From an uncultured Candidatus Hydrogenedens sp. (GTDB lineage: Bacteria > Desulfobacterota_D > UBA1144): a DNA stretch of 64,000 nucleotides. The stretch covers positions 1-64,000 of the forward strand of contig CACLTT010000004.1 of NCBI GenBank assembly GCA_902609885.1, given 5' to 3'. The translations under genes and the position numbers were made by a program. The notes under the pieces are model-generated. The model worked only from the letters and a program-made list of their open reading frames with translations, ran no database searches and had not been told where the DNA came from. Below are positions 45,584-56,020 of the stretch, one piece after another (positions within the stretch are counted from its first letter, which is position 1; each line of letters starts with the position of its first letter).

Positions 45584-46816
45584 ATGTCACCGGCTATAAT
45601 ACTTGATGGAAAAGATATAAATAATGAATTTCTTGAAATTTTTTTAGAAGAAAAGATAGCTAATATAAATAATATCGAACGATTAATAATTAACCTCCAA
45701 AATGAAGGTTTTAAAAAAGCATATATAGTTACTAATAAAAATATAGAGTTTGAACTTAAAAAAATTAAAAAACCCATAGAATTAATGTTTATTACTCATA
45801 AAGATTTATGTAATGTAAAAGATGACATACTATTATTTCAAAGTAATGTGGTACTAAATAAAAAACAACTTTCTGATATTGTTGAACTGACAGAAGACTC
45901 AAATGACAGTTATTCATTTAAAAATCAAAATGAGTATGTGGGAGTAAGCTACGTTAAAAAAGATTTGATAATGAATATATTTATTGATAGAAGTCTAAAT
46001 AAAAAATTAATTTTAAATATTGATTCATTTAACTTAGAAGATCCCCCACTGTTATTAAAAAAATCTCAAATAGAAACTAGGGCAGGAAGAGACTTCCTAT
46101 TCTCGCATATAAGTAAAAATGTTAGTGGATGGGTATCTAAAAATATAAATAGTAAAATTTCAATTCCAGTAAGCAAATTACTAATAAAAACTAATCTACA
46201 CCCGAATACAATAACCTTATTTGTTGGGTGCCTTGGAATTTCATGTGGATTTTTCTATGCAAATAATAACGCTTTACTTGGCGCTTTAATTCTTCAGCTG
46301 TCTACAATACTTGATAGGTGTGACGGTGAAGTGGCAAGAATAAAATTAAAAGAATCAAAATTTGGTCAGTGGTTTGATACCGCGCTTGATCAATTATCAT
46401 ATTTCTCAATGTTTATAGGAATTGCGATTTGTTTAAATAATCCTAATTATTTTCCACTTACAAATTTAAATATTATAATAAAACAATTTTCTATAATAAA
46501 TGTTTTACTTTATATAATTTTTATAACAACTGTCTTATTTTTTATGATTAGACGAACTAGCAATGGAAGTTTAGCTTATTATCCTGGGGAAGTGGACAAA
46601 AGAGTTCCATTAAATGAAAGATCTTTTCTGTATAGGCTTATATCTAAATATCGCTTTATATTAAAAAGAGAGTTTTTTTCGCCAGCAATGATATTTGGAA
46701 GTTTATTAGGATATAAATTTTTAGCAATTACAGCTTTGATATTATTTATATTTGGGCTTTACCATCAAGTGTCAGACTATATAGCATTAAGAGAAAGAAC
46801 AGATATTACTTATTAA
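45584..46816 (+). CDS. CDP-alcohol phosphotransferase with degenerate nucleotidyltransferase-like N-terminal region (DIPPS-like)
   Basis: CDP-OH-P motif DRCDGEVARIKLKESKFGQWFDTALDQ; TM helices; N-terminal ~150 aa lacks the LAAGxGxR loop. Confidence 0.8.
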   Translation: MSPAIILDGKDINNEFLEIFLEEKIANINNIERLIINLQNEGFKKAYIVTNKNIEFELKKIKKPIELMFITHKDLCNVKDDILLFQSNVVLNKKQLSDIVELTEDSNDSYSFKNQNEYVGVSYVKKDLIMNIFIDRSLNKKLILNIDSFNLEDPPLLLKKSQIETRAGRDFLFSHISKNVSGWVSKNINSKISIPVSKLLIKTNLHPNTITLFVGCLGISCGFFYANNNALLGALILQLSTILDRCDGEVARIKLKESKFGQWFDTALDQLSYFSMFIGIAICLNNPNYFPLTNLNIIIKQFSIINVLLYIIFITTVLFFMIRRTSNGSLAYYPGEVDKRVPLNERSFLYRLISKYRFILKREFFSPAMIFGSLLGYKFLAITALILFIFGLYHQVSDYIALRERTDITY

Positions 46817-46895
46817 ATTTTTTGAGACAAAATAATAGCAAACCAATAAAAGAAAGCCAAGTAAAAGTTAACATTAAAATTGATTCTAGTTCCAT
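46806..46895 (-). CDS. MetS-like small subunit of NSS transporter, 29 aa
   Basis: MELESILMLTFTWLSFIGLLLFCLKKFNK, single TM; ATG overlaps the TAA of the NSS gene by one base (TAATG). Confidence 0.65.
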   Translation of the reverse strand: MELESILMLTFTWLSFIGLLLFCLKKFNK

Positions 46896-48409
46896 TACTT
46901 ATTACTCCTTACAAGTTTGAACAGTAAAATAAAAATTAGTATTAGACTTAATCTAGAAAGCAAAGTCCATAAATCATTTTTTAAAATTAACGAGGATGAG
47001 GAATTTATATCAGAAAAAATCCAAGAAATAAGTAAAATAATTAAAAATAAAGGAAGTAAATACTTAAATATTAAATCAAAAAATTTAGGTACTTTAATAA
47101 GGCTATTTCTATTAATCTCTTCAACAGGTGAATTTTTAGATATAAAAAAATTATACAGATAAACTTCCAAAAGAGCCAAGACAACCAACATCACTGTACC
47201 AGCCCAAAAATCAAATTCAGATAAAAAGTTTGGAAAAAAGACAATAAAGTTTGCGAAGAAAAAAACTATAAGCATCACAATATTCACGGATTTGATTCTT
47301 GAGAAGTTAAGCTCTTCGTTAAAAAAAGTTATAGCAGGCTGAATAATTCCTATGGAAGATGTTATACCTGCAACGAAAAGAAGAAAAAACCATATAAAGC
47401 AGAGGATATTTCCATAAGGTAATCCATCAAAAATTGCTGGCATAGAAATAAATCCAATGCTGAAAGCACCAGAATTTGCAATCAAAACAGCCCCAGAAAT
47501 ACCCAGAAAAGCAACAGCAGCTGGGATAACAATAGAGCCACCAAAAACAACTTCGATAATTTCATTCAATGTAGCGGAAGTTAGTCCGCTCAGAGCAATG
47601 TCATCACTATCTTTAATAAAGGAGGCATAAGTCACAATCGCACCAAATCCAAGACTTAGTGTAAAGAAAACCTGCCCTGCGGCAGCTATCCAAACTTTTG
47701 GTTGTGAAAGATAACTCAGATCTGGGTTCCATAAAAAATTAAGACCGGAAATTGCTGAGGAGACATCGGTTTTAATAGTTAAAACATAAATAGCTAAAAA
47801 TAAGCTCATAATTAGTAATAATGGCATTGCGATTTTAACAAATTTTTCTATACCAGCCGAAATACCTTTCTTTAAGATTGAGTAATTTATTAAAACAGTA
47901 GTCAATAAGCATAAATAAGAAAAAATTGATGGTGTTTGTAAACCTAAATCATTTATTTTATTGAAACCAGTATAATTATTTAAAAATGATGTAAAATATC
48001 CCATTTTTTCACTAGAAACTATCTTTGAAGACTCTAAATCACCCAACAATGCTTTAATTGAATACCCAAGAGTCCAAGATTCAATATAAATATAATATAT
48101 TGAAACAACAAGAGGTACCCATACTCCCAATAAGCAAGATATTTTAATAAAACTTGGAGCTTTAAGCTCTTTAGAGATTCCATAAGTAGTCCCTTTTCCA
48201 AGCTGACCTCCCCTTCGCCCAATCCCCCATTCTATCCACATTAAGGGTATACCTATTAAAAGAAAACATGTTAGATATGGTATCATGAACGCTCCTCCAC
48301 CATTACTAGCTGCTTGAACTGGAAATCTTAGAAAATTACCTAGCCCAATGGCATTTCCTGCCATTGCTAAAATTAATCCATATTTGGTTGTCCAACCATC
48401 TCTAACCAT
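46895..48409 (-). CDS. neurotransmitter:sodium symporter (NSS) family transporter
   Basis: WTTKYGLILAMAGNAIGLGNFLRFPVQAASNGGGAFMIPYLTCFLLIGIPLMWIEWGIGR. Confidence 0.95.
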   Translation of the reverse strand: MVRDGWTTKYGLILAMAGNAIGLGNFLRFPVQAASNGGGAFMIPYLTCFLLIGIPLMWIEWGIGRRGGQLGKGTTYGISKELKAPSFIKISCLLGVWVPLVVSIYYIYIESWTLGYSIKALLGDLESSKIVSSEKMGYFTSFLNNYTGFNKINDLGLQTPSIFSYLCLLTTVLINYSILKKGISAGIEKFVKIAMPLLLIMSLFLAIYVLTIKTDVSSAISGLNFLWNPDLSYLSQPKVWIAAAGQVFFTLSLGFGAIVTYASFIKDSDDIALSGLTSATLNEIIEVVFGGSIVIPAAVAFLGISGAVLIANSGAFSIGFISMPAIFDGLPYGNILCFIWFFLLFVAGITSSIGIIQPAITFFNEELNFSRIKSVNIVMLIVFFFANFIVFFPNFLSEFDFWAGTVMLVVLALLEVYLYNFFISKNSPVEEINRNSLIKVPKFFDLIFKYLLPLFLIILLISWIFSDINSSSSLILKNDLWTLLSRLSLILIFILLFKLVRSNK

Positions 48410-48487
48410 TATGTATAAATTAACCTCTTATTATATGTCTTGACAAATATTTTTAAAAGATTATCTTTAAAACCTTGAGTTTTCGAT

Positions 48488-48955
48488 ATGCCAGTTAAAA
48501 AAATTACAAAAAAGAAAAGTGCAGTTAAATCTTCAAAAAAAGTTGTTCCAATTAAAAAAACTTCTAGAACTGCTAAAGAGTCTAATTCCTCTAAAAAATT
48601 AAGTTTGAAATTTAGAAGGGAAATGGAAAAAATTCTAAATGATATGAGGAAAAATCTACTTGAAGATATTAACAATACAATGAAAACGGAATCTGACCAT
48701 CTAAAGTTCGATGTAGGTGATTTTTATGACAGCGCTAGCAATGATAGAGAAAGAGAATTATCACTTTCATTAAGCCAAAGAGACAGGCAGAAATTAAATC
48801 AAATTGAGGATGCACTAAAAAGACTTGAAGCCAAAACTTATGGACAATGCCTTATGTGTAAAGATTTAATCAGTGAAGATAGACTTAAAGTTATGCCATT
48901 TACTGTATATTGTGTTGCATGTCTTGAAGAAGAAGAAGCAAGTAACTCAAGTTGA
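48488..48955 (+). CDS. DksA/TraR-family zinc finger protein with Lys-rich N-terminal extension
   Basis: YGQCLMCKDLISEDRLKVMPFTVYCVACLEEEE (CxxC-x17-CxxC). Confidence 0.9.
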   Translation: MPVKKITKKKSAVKSSKKVVPIKKTSRTAKESNSSKKLSLKFRREMEKILNDMRKNLLEDINNTMKTESDHLKFDVGDFYDSASNDRERELSLSLSQRDRQKLNQIEDALKRLEAKTYGQCLMCKDLISEDRLKVMPFTVYCVACLEEEEASNSS

Positions 48956-49975
48956 TAATAATTTTTTAATTTTATTTTTATTTGGCTTTTGGATAATTCC
49001 TTTATCAGTAATAATCCCCGTAATTAATTTTGATGGTGTTATATCAAAAGCAGGATTTAAAGCTTTTTTTGATTGAGTTATTTTTATTTGATTGATTTTA
49101 AAAACCTCTTCTTGATCTCTATTTTCAATAATAATTTCTAAACCTGATTTTGAATCTTTATCAAAAGTGGAAATTGGAGCAGCCACATAAAACGGGATTG
49201 AATAATATTTTGCTAGAATAGCAAGCTGAAGAGTACCAATTTTATTAGCAGTATCACCATTTAAAGCAATTCTATCAGCACCAACTATTACTAAATCAAT
49301 CTCTTTCTCTTTAATAGAATATGCTGCCATTGAATCAGTTATTAAAGTACAATTTATACCTTCTTTATTTGCTTCCCAAGTTGTAAGACGTGAGCCCTGA
49401 TTTAGTGGTCTAGTTTCAGTTGCAAACAACTTAATATTTTTTCTAATTTTATTTGCTTTTGAAATAACACCTAATGCTGTTCCTATTCCTGTTGTAGCAA
49501 GCCTGCCCGTATTGCAATGAGTTAATATATTAAAATTATTTTTAATTAATTTTACACCATTTTTTGAAATCTTATTTGAAACTTCTATTTCTTCTTTTTC
49601 AATGTCAATTGAAATATTAAAAAAAACCTTTTTTAATTCTGGGAGTGAATCTTTTTTGTTTTCAAGGATTCTATAAAATTTTTTTATAGCCCATGTTAGA
49701 TTAACTGCCGTGGGTCTTGAACTTTCAATCTCTTTTAACATTTTTTTAATTTTATTTTTAAAATTATGATTATTATTAAGTTTATTGATTGCTAAAAATG
49801 CTGCAAAACCTCCTGCAACCCCTATTGCAGGCGCACCACGCACAGACAAATTTTTTATAGCTTTAATTACAGTCTTATAATTATCAGTGATTATATAACA
49901 GGTTTTAAAAGGAAGCTTACGTTGATCCAGAATCTTAATTTTATTTTGTTTATTAATTGATATTGTTTTATACAT
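48947..49975 (-). CDS. mtnA: S-methyl-5-thioribose-1-phosphate isomerase
   Basis: LSVRGAPAIGVAGGFAAF, SRPTAVNLTWAI, ILTHCNTGRLATTGIGTALGVI, ETRPLNQGSRLTTWE, VGADRIALNGDTANKIGTLQLA. Confidence 0.94.
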   Translation of the reverse strand: MYKTISINKQNKIKILDQRKLPFKTCYIITDNYKTVIKAIKNLSVRGAPAIGVAGGFAAFLAINKLNNNHNFKNKIKKMLKEIESSRPTAVNLTWAIKKFYRILENKKDSLPELKKVFFNISIDIEKEEIEVSNKISKNGVKLIKNNFNILTHCNTGRLATTGIGTALGVISKANKIRKNIKLFATETRPLNQGSRLTTWEANKEGINCTLITDSMAAYSIKEKEIDLVIVGADRIALNGDTANKIGTLQLAILAKYYSIPFYVAAPISTFDKDSKSGLEIIIENRDQEEVFKINQIKITQSKKALNPAFDITPSKLITGIITDKGIIQKPNKNKIKKLLST

Positions 49976-49976
49976 A

Positions 49977-50744
49977 TTATTTTAAAGTTTCATACAAATC
50001 GTCTATGTATCCAACTTGATTTGGAAAATTAGTGACGTAATCATCTATTAATTTTGTTTTATCTGTTTTGGGGTCAATCATTAAAATACAATAAATTTTA
50101 ATAAATTGAGCTTCAGGGTTTGAGCTGATTAAACTTTTAATACTTTTTTCAGATTCAATTATTCTCTTTAATGATGAATCATATGATTCTTTCTTTAAAT
50201 AAAAATTAGCTATATAAATTGTTCTCTCTAGTAATAAAATATTAGCTTTTCCATAAATTTGTTCTATTTCTGAAAAATATTGAGAATCTTTCATTTCAAT
50301 AGATAAATTGTTAAATAGATCTATAACTCTTTTTGAAGGAGATATATCCTTATCTTTTGAAGTCATAAGTTCACTATAGCTTTTAATTATCATATATTTT
50401 GCATAATTTATCTTTGGATGATTTGGCTGCTCTTCAATGAACATCTCATAATCATCAATTGCATCATAGTAGTCTTTTATTCTATATGAAACATCACCAT
50501 TTATCAGGTAGGTCTCTCTTGTATATTCAGAATAGGGGTATCTTACTTGCAAAGTTAAAAGTAAATCTTCAACTTTACTAAATCTAGGTCCACCAAAAAT
50601 ATTGAGTTTCTTTTTTTTAGATAATTCTGATTTGATTGAATCATATATTTCTTTATCTGAGCCGCCTAAAAGTTTTGCAGTTTGGCTTGTACATGAAATA
50701 AAAATTAATAATAATAGTGAAAGTAATATAATTCTATTGACCAT
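49977..50744 (-). CDS. BamD-like outer-membrane assembly lipoprotein
   Basis: Lipobox LLIFISCTS; TPR-like LTLQVRYPYSEYTRETYLINGDVSYRIKDYYDAIDDYEMFIEEQPNHP. Confidence 0.82.
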   Translation of the reverse strand: MVNRIILLSLLLLIFISCTSQTAKLLGGSDKEIYDSIKSELSKKKKLNIFGGPRFSKVEDLLLTLQVRYPYSEYTRETYLINGDVSYRIKDYYDAIDDYEMFIEEQPNHPKINYAKYMIIKSYSELMTSKDKDISPSKRVIDLFNNLSIEMKDSQYFSEIEQIYGKANILLLERTIYIANFYLKKESYDSSLKRIIESEKSIKSLISSNPEAQFIKIYCILMIDPKTDKTKLIDDYVTNFPNQVGYIDDLYETLK

Positions 50745-50785
50745 AGATGCTATAATATTTGCGCTGAGGTCAAAGTCAAGAGATT

Positions 50786-51769
50786 ATGAACGATTATATT
50801 GATGAAATAGAAATAACCATAAGTTCTGGAAATGGAGGCAATGGTATAACTTCATTTAGAAGAGAAAAATTTGTACCTTTTGGTGGTCCTGATGGTGGAG
50901 ATGGGGGTAATGGTGGAAATGTTTTATTTCAAGGAAGCTCGAATTTAGATTCATTCAAAGATCTTACTCAAACAAGGTTTTTTAAGGCACAAGATGGGGG
51001 TAATGGTAAAGGATCAAATAAAAATGGTAAAAAAGGTAATGATATAATAATAAAAGTGCCTTTAGGAACTGAAATCAAAGATAAAAAGAACAATGCGACA
51101 ATAATTGACGTAATTGAAAATGATAAAATTTATTTAGCTTTATCTGGAGGAACAGGGGGTAAAGGTAACTCCAACTTTAAAACATCTAAAAATCAAAGTC
51201 CTAGAAAAGCTACTATGGGAAAGCCCGGCATGAAAAAAAAGCTTTTTTTAAATTTAAAAACTCTATCAGATATAGGAATTGTTGGATTTCCAAATGTTGG
51301 TAAATCATCTATTATAAATTTAATAACAAATTCTAAAGCAGAAATTGGAGATTATGCTTTCACAACTTTATCTCCAAATTTAGGAGTTATAAAAACAATT
51401 GATAGTGATTATTTAATAGCAGATATTCCTGGGATTGTTGAGAATGCTTCAAAAGGAAAAGGATTAGGTATTAAATTTCTTAAACATATCGAAAGATCAA
51501 GAAATATTGTTATTGTTTTAAATGGATCCTGTGATAAAAAAGAAGATTTAATTGATGAATTCAAGAAACTAACCAGGGAAATAAAGCTTTATTCAACTCA
51601 ACTACTAAATAGAATTAAACTAATTATCATAAATAAGTCTGACTTGTGTTTATTTAAAAATGATTTAAAAAACTTTAGAATTGATGGAGACATACATCAA
51701 ATATTATTCAGTTGTAAAGAATGTAAAAAAGAAGAAATAAACTTTTTAAAAGAAAATTTTTTACTTTAA
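50786..51769 (+). CDS. obgE: Obg GTPase
   Basis: Obg fold GGNGITSFRREKFVPFGGPDGGDGGNGGNV; G1 GFPNVGKSS; DIPGIVENASKGKGLGIKFLKHIERS. Confidence 0.95.
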   Translation: MNDYIDEIEITISSGNGGNGITSFRREKFVPFGGPDGGDGGNGGNVLFQGSSNLDSFKDLTQTRFFKAQDGGNGKGSNKNGKKGNDIIIKVPLGTEIKDKKNNATIIDVIENDKIYLALSGGTGGKGNSNFKTSKNQSPRKATMGKPGMKKKLFLNLKTLSDIGIVGFPNVGKSSIINLITNSKAEIGDYAFTTLSPNLGVIKTIDSDYLIADIPGIVENASKGKGLGIKFLKHIERSRNIVIVLNGSCDKKEDLIDEFKKLTREIKLYSTQLLNRIKLIIINKSDLCLFKNDLKNFRIDGDIHQILFSCKECKKEEINFLKENFLL

Positions 51770-52537
51770 CAAAGTATTAAGTGCTAACTCTCTATTGGAT
51801 GAAACCATAAGATATTCACCAATTAAAAAATTTTTAACTCCTAAATTGACCAACATATCTAAGTCATCTTTGGAACCAATACCACTTTCACTAATCAAAA
51901 TAGAATTATTAGGAATTTTATTAATAAAATTTAAAACATTAGCATTATCTACATCAAAAGTTTCTAAATTTCTATTATTAACTCCAAAAATTTTTACGCC
52001 TACCTCAATTCCTTTATTAAAGTCTTCATTATCATGAACTTCGTAAATCACATCAAGGTTTAACTTCTGTGATATTTCACATAATGAAGCCAGCTTCTTT
52101 AAAGTTAAAGCTTTGCCAATTAAAAGTATTGCATCCGCTCCATAAAACTTTGATTGATATATTTGATAATCATCAACAATAAAATCTTTTCTAAGTATTG
52201 GAATATTAACAATAGACCTTACTGCGGTAATATAATCTATTTTTCCCTGAAAAAATTTCTCATCAGTTAAAATAGAAATTGCAGATGCTCCTCCATTAAA
52301 GTATTCCAAAGCTATCTTTAAAGGCTGAAAGTTCTCTTGGATGATTCCTTTAGAAGGTGAAGCTTTTTTTATTTCAGCAATAATTTTAGTATCATTATTA
52401 TTTAAAGCATCATAAAGACTTCTTAAGTCATATTTTTTTTCAAATATCCCCTCTTGAAGTTGTTCTAATGGAAAAGATTTTTTTAAATTTTCAACTTCAA
52501 ATTCTTTCTCTTTAAGAATTTTATCTAAAATATTCAT
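51761..52537 (-). CDS. trpC: indole-3-glycerol phosphate synthase
   Basis: IAEIKKASPSKGIIQENFQPLKIALEYFNGGASAISILTDEKFFQG; ILRKDFIVDDYQIYQSKFYGADAILLI; GVNNRNLETF; ISESGI. Confidence 0.95.
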   Translation of the reverse strand: MNILDKILKEKEFEVENLKKSFPLEQLQEGIFEKKYDLRSLYDALNNNDTKIIAEIKKASPSKGIIQENFQPLKIALEYFNGGASAISILTDEKFFQGKIDYITAVRSIVNIPILRKDFIVDDYQIYQSKFYGADAILLIGKALTLKKLASLCEISQKLNLDVIYEVHDNEDFNKGIEVGVKIFGVNNRNLETFDVDNANVLNFINKIPNNSILISESGIGSKDDLDMLVNLGVKNFLIGEYLMVSSNRELALNTLLK

Positions 52538-53535
52538 GTCAAATCCATATATTCTTTAAGCGTATCAAAAACCTGTTTATCTTCTAATTTACATCTTACA
52601 TATTTAAAGCTTTCAGCCAAATCCATACTATCATCATATAAATATAAAGATGCACCTGCATTCAAAATACATATATCTCTTTTTTCATCTTTTATAGAAC
52701 CATTTAAAATTCCAATTAATATTTTTTTTGATTCCTCAATATCTTTAATTACTAGATTTTCCAGCATTCCAAGTTTAAATCCATATTCTTGGGGATCAAA
52801 AATATAATTCTTATATTCTCCATTATTAAATTCAAAAATGTGTGTTTTGTCACATATAGAAATTTCATCCATTCCATCGAAGCCATGGACCACCATGCCG
52901 GACTTAACCCTCTGCTTAATTAATACCTTGCCCATTGTCTCTAAAAGCTCTTTGTCATAAACACCAAGAAGCTGATGCTTTGGTCTCAATGGGTTAATTA
53001 ATGGCCCTAAAATATTAAAAATTGTTCTAGTAGATAATGTTTTTCTGATGTTTATTACATTTTTCATAGATTTATGAAAATCTGGCGCAAAAAGAAATGA
53101 TATATTTCTCTTCTCAATACTTTCAATTGCCTCCTCAATATTTTTATCAAAATTAATACCTATTGATTCAAAAAGATCGGCACTTCCAACTTTACTGGAA
53201 ACAGACCTGTTTCCATGTTTAGCAACCTTAACGTTTAGCGAAGAAAGAATTAAAGATGAAATTGTCGAAACATTAATTATAGATTTTGAATCACCACCTG
53301 TTCCGCATAAATCTATTAGGTCTAAGTCAGATTCATATGTATTAATAGAATTTAATAAAAATTCTGATGCATAAAAAACTTCATTATCAGATGGTTTTTT
53401 AATTTTTAATGCTATTAAGATTGAAGATGCTAAAGAAGGATCTATATCACCAGACATTAGTTTAGAAAAAAAAGAATTAATCTCATCTTTATCAAGATCA
53501 ATACCATCGCATAATTTTTCTAAGATTTTATTCAT
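52534..53535 (-). CDS. trpD: anthranilate phosphoribosyltransferase
   Basis: DLCGTGGDSKSIINVSTISSLIL, VAKHGNRSVSSKVGSADLFE, FAPDFHKSMKNVINIRKTLSTRTIFNILGPLINP. Confidence 0.95.
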   Translation of the reverse strand: MNKILEKLCDGIDLDKDEINSFFSKLMSGDIDPSLASSILIALKIKKPSDNEVFYASEFLLNSINTYESDLDLIDLCGTGGDSKSIINVSTISSLILSSLNVKVAKHGNRSVSSKVGSADLFESIGINFDKNIEEAIESIEKRNISFLFAPDFHKSMKNVINIRKTLSTRTIFNILGPLINPLRPKHQLLGVYDKELLETMGKVLIKQRVKSGMVVHGFDGMDEISICDKTHIFEFNNGEYKNYIFDPQEYGFKLGMLENLVIKDIEESKKILIGILNGSIKDEKRDICILNAGASLYLYDDSMDLAESFKYVRCKLEDKQVFDTLKEYMDLT

Positions 53536-54233
53536 TATTGCAATGCTCTTTTAGAGATCGTATCAAGAATTCCATTAATAAAACTGCAGGATTCATCAGA
53601 ACTATATTTTAAGGCCAGAACTATTGCTTCTTTAATACTAATTGGTGCAGGAATCCCTTTAGAAAATAAAATCTCATAAACAGCAATTCTCAATATATTT
53701 AAATCAATAGAGTTGATTCTAGATAATTTCCAATTTTTAGTAGTCTGATCAATTTGATCATCTATTGGTTTAATATTTTTTAGACAACCATTGATTATCT
53801 CTGTAGCTTTATCTTTGATTATATTTTTTGTTATTATTTTTTTTGAATTATCAAATACATCTCTGAGGAGTTCATAATAATTAGTATCATTTGATTTAAT
53901 TCTTTCATTAGCATTATATATCTTGAGAAAATTTTTAAAATTTCTAGAGTCTGTTGCTTTAGATATTATTTTATTAAAAATATCTATTTTTACTACTCTA
54001 AGAAAAACTTTTCCTGACTTCAATAAAGAGCAACCCACAACTACCATTTCTTTCTCAGCGATAACCATTTTTTTTAACATATAGTAATTAACAACAGGAT
54101 TTGAATCCCAAAAATTATTAATATCTAAATTTATGTTTTTAATCGCATCTAATGAGTCTTGATCATCAATGTCAATACTGTACATAAATCTTAGCGACAA
54201 TTCTCTTGCTCTTCTATTTATCCAGTATCTCAT
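53535..54233 (-). CDS. nusB: transcription antitermination factor NusB
   Basis: C-terminal LRIAVYEILFSKGIPAPISIKEAIVLALKYSSDESCSFINGILDTI. Confidence 0.88.
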   Translation of the reverse strand: MRYWINRRARELSLRFMYSIDIDDQDSLDAIKNINLDINNFWDSNPVVNYYMLKKMVIAEKEMVVVGCSLLKSGKVFLRVVKIDIFNKIISKATDSRNFKNFLKIYNANERIKSNDTNYYELLRDVFDNSKKIITKNIIKDKATEIINGCLKNIKPIDDQIDQTTKNWKLSRINSIDLNILRIAVYEILFSKGIPAPISIKEAIVLALKYSSDESCSFINGILDTISKRALQ

Positions 54234-54679
54234 TATATTGTTTCAGCTGAAACTATGAGCTTATAAATTGCATCAACTGCTTCAACTGCCCTATCTTTTT
54301 TTCCACCACTTGTTCTGGGTAAAATTTGTTTTTTATTGCTAACGCTTACAATACCAGAAGTAATAGGCGTATTAAATTTTACACTAAGAATCGTTAGCTG
54401 CTCTGATACAATCTTAGATATATTATCAAAATGATTAGTTTCACCTTTTATTAAGCAACCTGTAGTAACAATTCCATCAACTTTTTTAAACTTTTTAAAT
54501 ATATAGTTTATGATGTAAGGCACCTCTAAAGAACCTTCAATATCAACAACCCTCAATATCAACCTATTGCGCCCAAACAACTTATTTAATCTCTCAGATG
54601 CAAATTTAATCTGTCTGTTGGCTATATCTTTATAATACGAACTAGCAACTAAGTATATATAATATTTATTTTTTTTCAT
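54233..54679 (-). CDS. ribH: 6,7-dimethyl-8-ribityllumazine synthase
   Basis: Position between nusB and ribBA; VDIEGSLEVPYIINYIFKKFKKVDGIVTTGCLIKGETNHFDNI. Confidence 0.9.
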   Translation of the reverse strand: MKKNKYYIYLVASSYYKDIANRQIKFASERLNKLFGRNRLILRVVDIEGSLEVPYIINYIFKKFKKVDGIVTTGCLIKGETNHFDNISKIVSEQLTILSVKFNTPITSGIVSVSNKKQILPRTSGGKKDRAVEAVDAIYKLIVSAETI

Positions 54680-55884
54680 TCTACTAGGCTTAAGACGTGA
54701 CCGAGCTTTTTCTTTTTTGTCTCTAAGTAATTCTTATTATGTTCTCCAGGAGAAATTTCAATTGGAACAGTCTCGGTTATTTTTATTCCATAACCTTCAA
54801 TTCCAGCAACTTTTCTTGGATTGTTTGTTAATAGCTTTATTTTTCTTACACCTATATCACGTAATATTTGTGCTCCTGTGCCATATTCCCTGAGGTCTTC
54901 TTTAAATCCTAATGCTTCATTAGCCTCTACGGTGTCTAAACCTTTTTCTATTAGCGAGTAAGCTTTAATTTTATGAGCTATTCCAATTCCTCTACCCTCT
55001 TGAGCCAAATATAGTAACACTCCTGATCCTTCATTGGTAATCATTTCTATAGCACTATGCAATTGAGAACCGCAGTCACATCTCAAAGATCCAAAAAGAT
55101 CTCCAGTTAGACATTCTGAATGGACCCTTACTAATGTTGACTTTGTCTTACTTATTTTTCCTTTAATCAGGGCTATATGTATTTTCCCGTCTATCATGCT
55201 CTTGTATGCATAGCATTTAAAGTTAGTCATATGTGTTGGGAGCTGACACTCGGCTATTTTTTCAACTAAAGAGTCTTTTTTTAGTCTATATCCAATTAAA
55301 TCTGCAATAGTAGCAATTTTGATTTTATGTTTTTTTGCAAATTTCTCACAATCCTTTAATCTCGCCATCGTTCCATCATTATTCATAATTTCGCATATAA
55401 CTGCTGATGATTGCAAACCACAAATCTTGGCCATATCAACTGAGGCTTCAGTATGACCCGCTCTAACTAAAATTCCTCCATCTCGAGCGACAAGTGGAAA
55501 CATATGCCCAGGTCTATCAAAATCTTGGGGCTTAGACTTTGGATTTGCTACCAACTTTGCTGTTGTAGATCTATCTTGCGCAGATATGCCAGTTGTTGTC
55601 CCCTTGTTAGCATCAATAGAAATTGTAAATGCTGTTGTATCTAGATTTTCTTTTGGACTATTTTTAACTGGAGACAAATCAAGCCTTTCAGCAACTTCTG
55701 TATCCATAGTTACGCATATTAACCCTCTTCCATGAGTTGCCATAAAGTTAATAATATTCGGGTTCGCAAATTCAGATGCAACTATAAGATCACCTTCATT
55801 TTCTCTATCGGCGTCATCAACAAGAATTATCATCTTACCTTTTTTAAAATCTTTTATTGCATCTTCAATTTTTGAAATTGGCAT
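54676..55884 (-). CDS. ribBA: DHBP synthase / GTP cyclohydrolase II bifunctional enzyme
   Basis: MIILVDDADRENEGDLIVASE, GHTEASVDMAKI; VRVHSECLTGDLFGSLRCDCGSQL, YLAQEGRGIGI. Confidence 0.95.
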   Translation of the reverse strand: MPISKIEDAIKDFKKGKMIILVDDADRENEGDLIVASEFANPNIINFMATHGRGLICVTMDTEVAERLDLSPVKNSPKENLDTTAFTISIDANKGTTTGISAQDRSTTAKLVANPKSKPQDFDRPGHMFPLVARDGGILVRAGHTEASVDMAKICGLQSSAVICEIMNNDGTMARLKDCEKFAKKHKIKIATIADLIGYRLKKDSLVEKIAECQLPTHMTNFKCYAYKSMIDGKIHIALIKGKISKTKSTLVRVHSECLTGDLFGSLRCDCGSQLHSAIEMITNEGSGVLLYLAQEGRGIGIAHKIKAYSLIEKGLDTVEANEALGFKEDLREYGTGAQILRDIGVRKIKLLTNNPRKVAGIEGYGIKITETVPIEISPGEHNKNYLETKKKKLGHVLSLVE

Positions 55885-56020
55885 AATATCTCCTAATTCA
55901 ATGAGTTTATAAATATTAAATATATACGTTTTTAAATATAAACCAAAAGGTTTTATAAGTATTGACTTTTTAATAAGTGTATATATTTTAAGATTATAGC
56001 TATAGTTTGGAGGTGCTAAT

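Noticed and set aside
48034-48222. Short minus-strand ORF inside the NSS gene
   Set aside because: Overlaps conserved NSS transporter coding sequence in another frame; no support.
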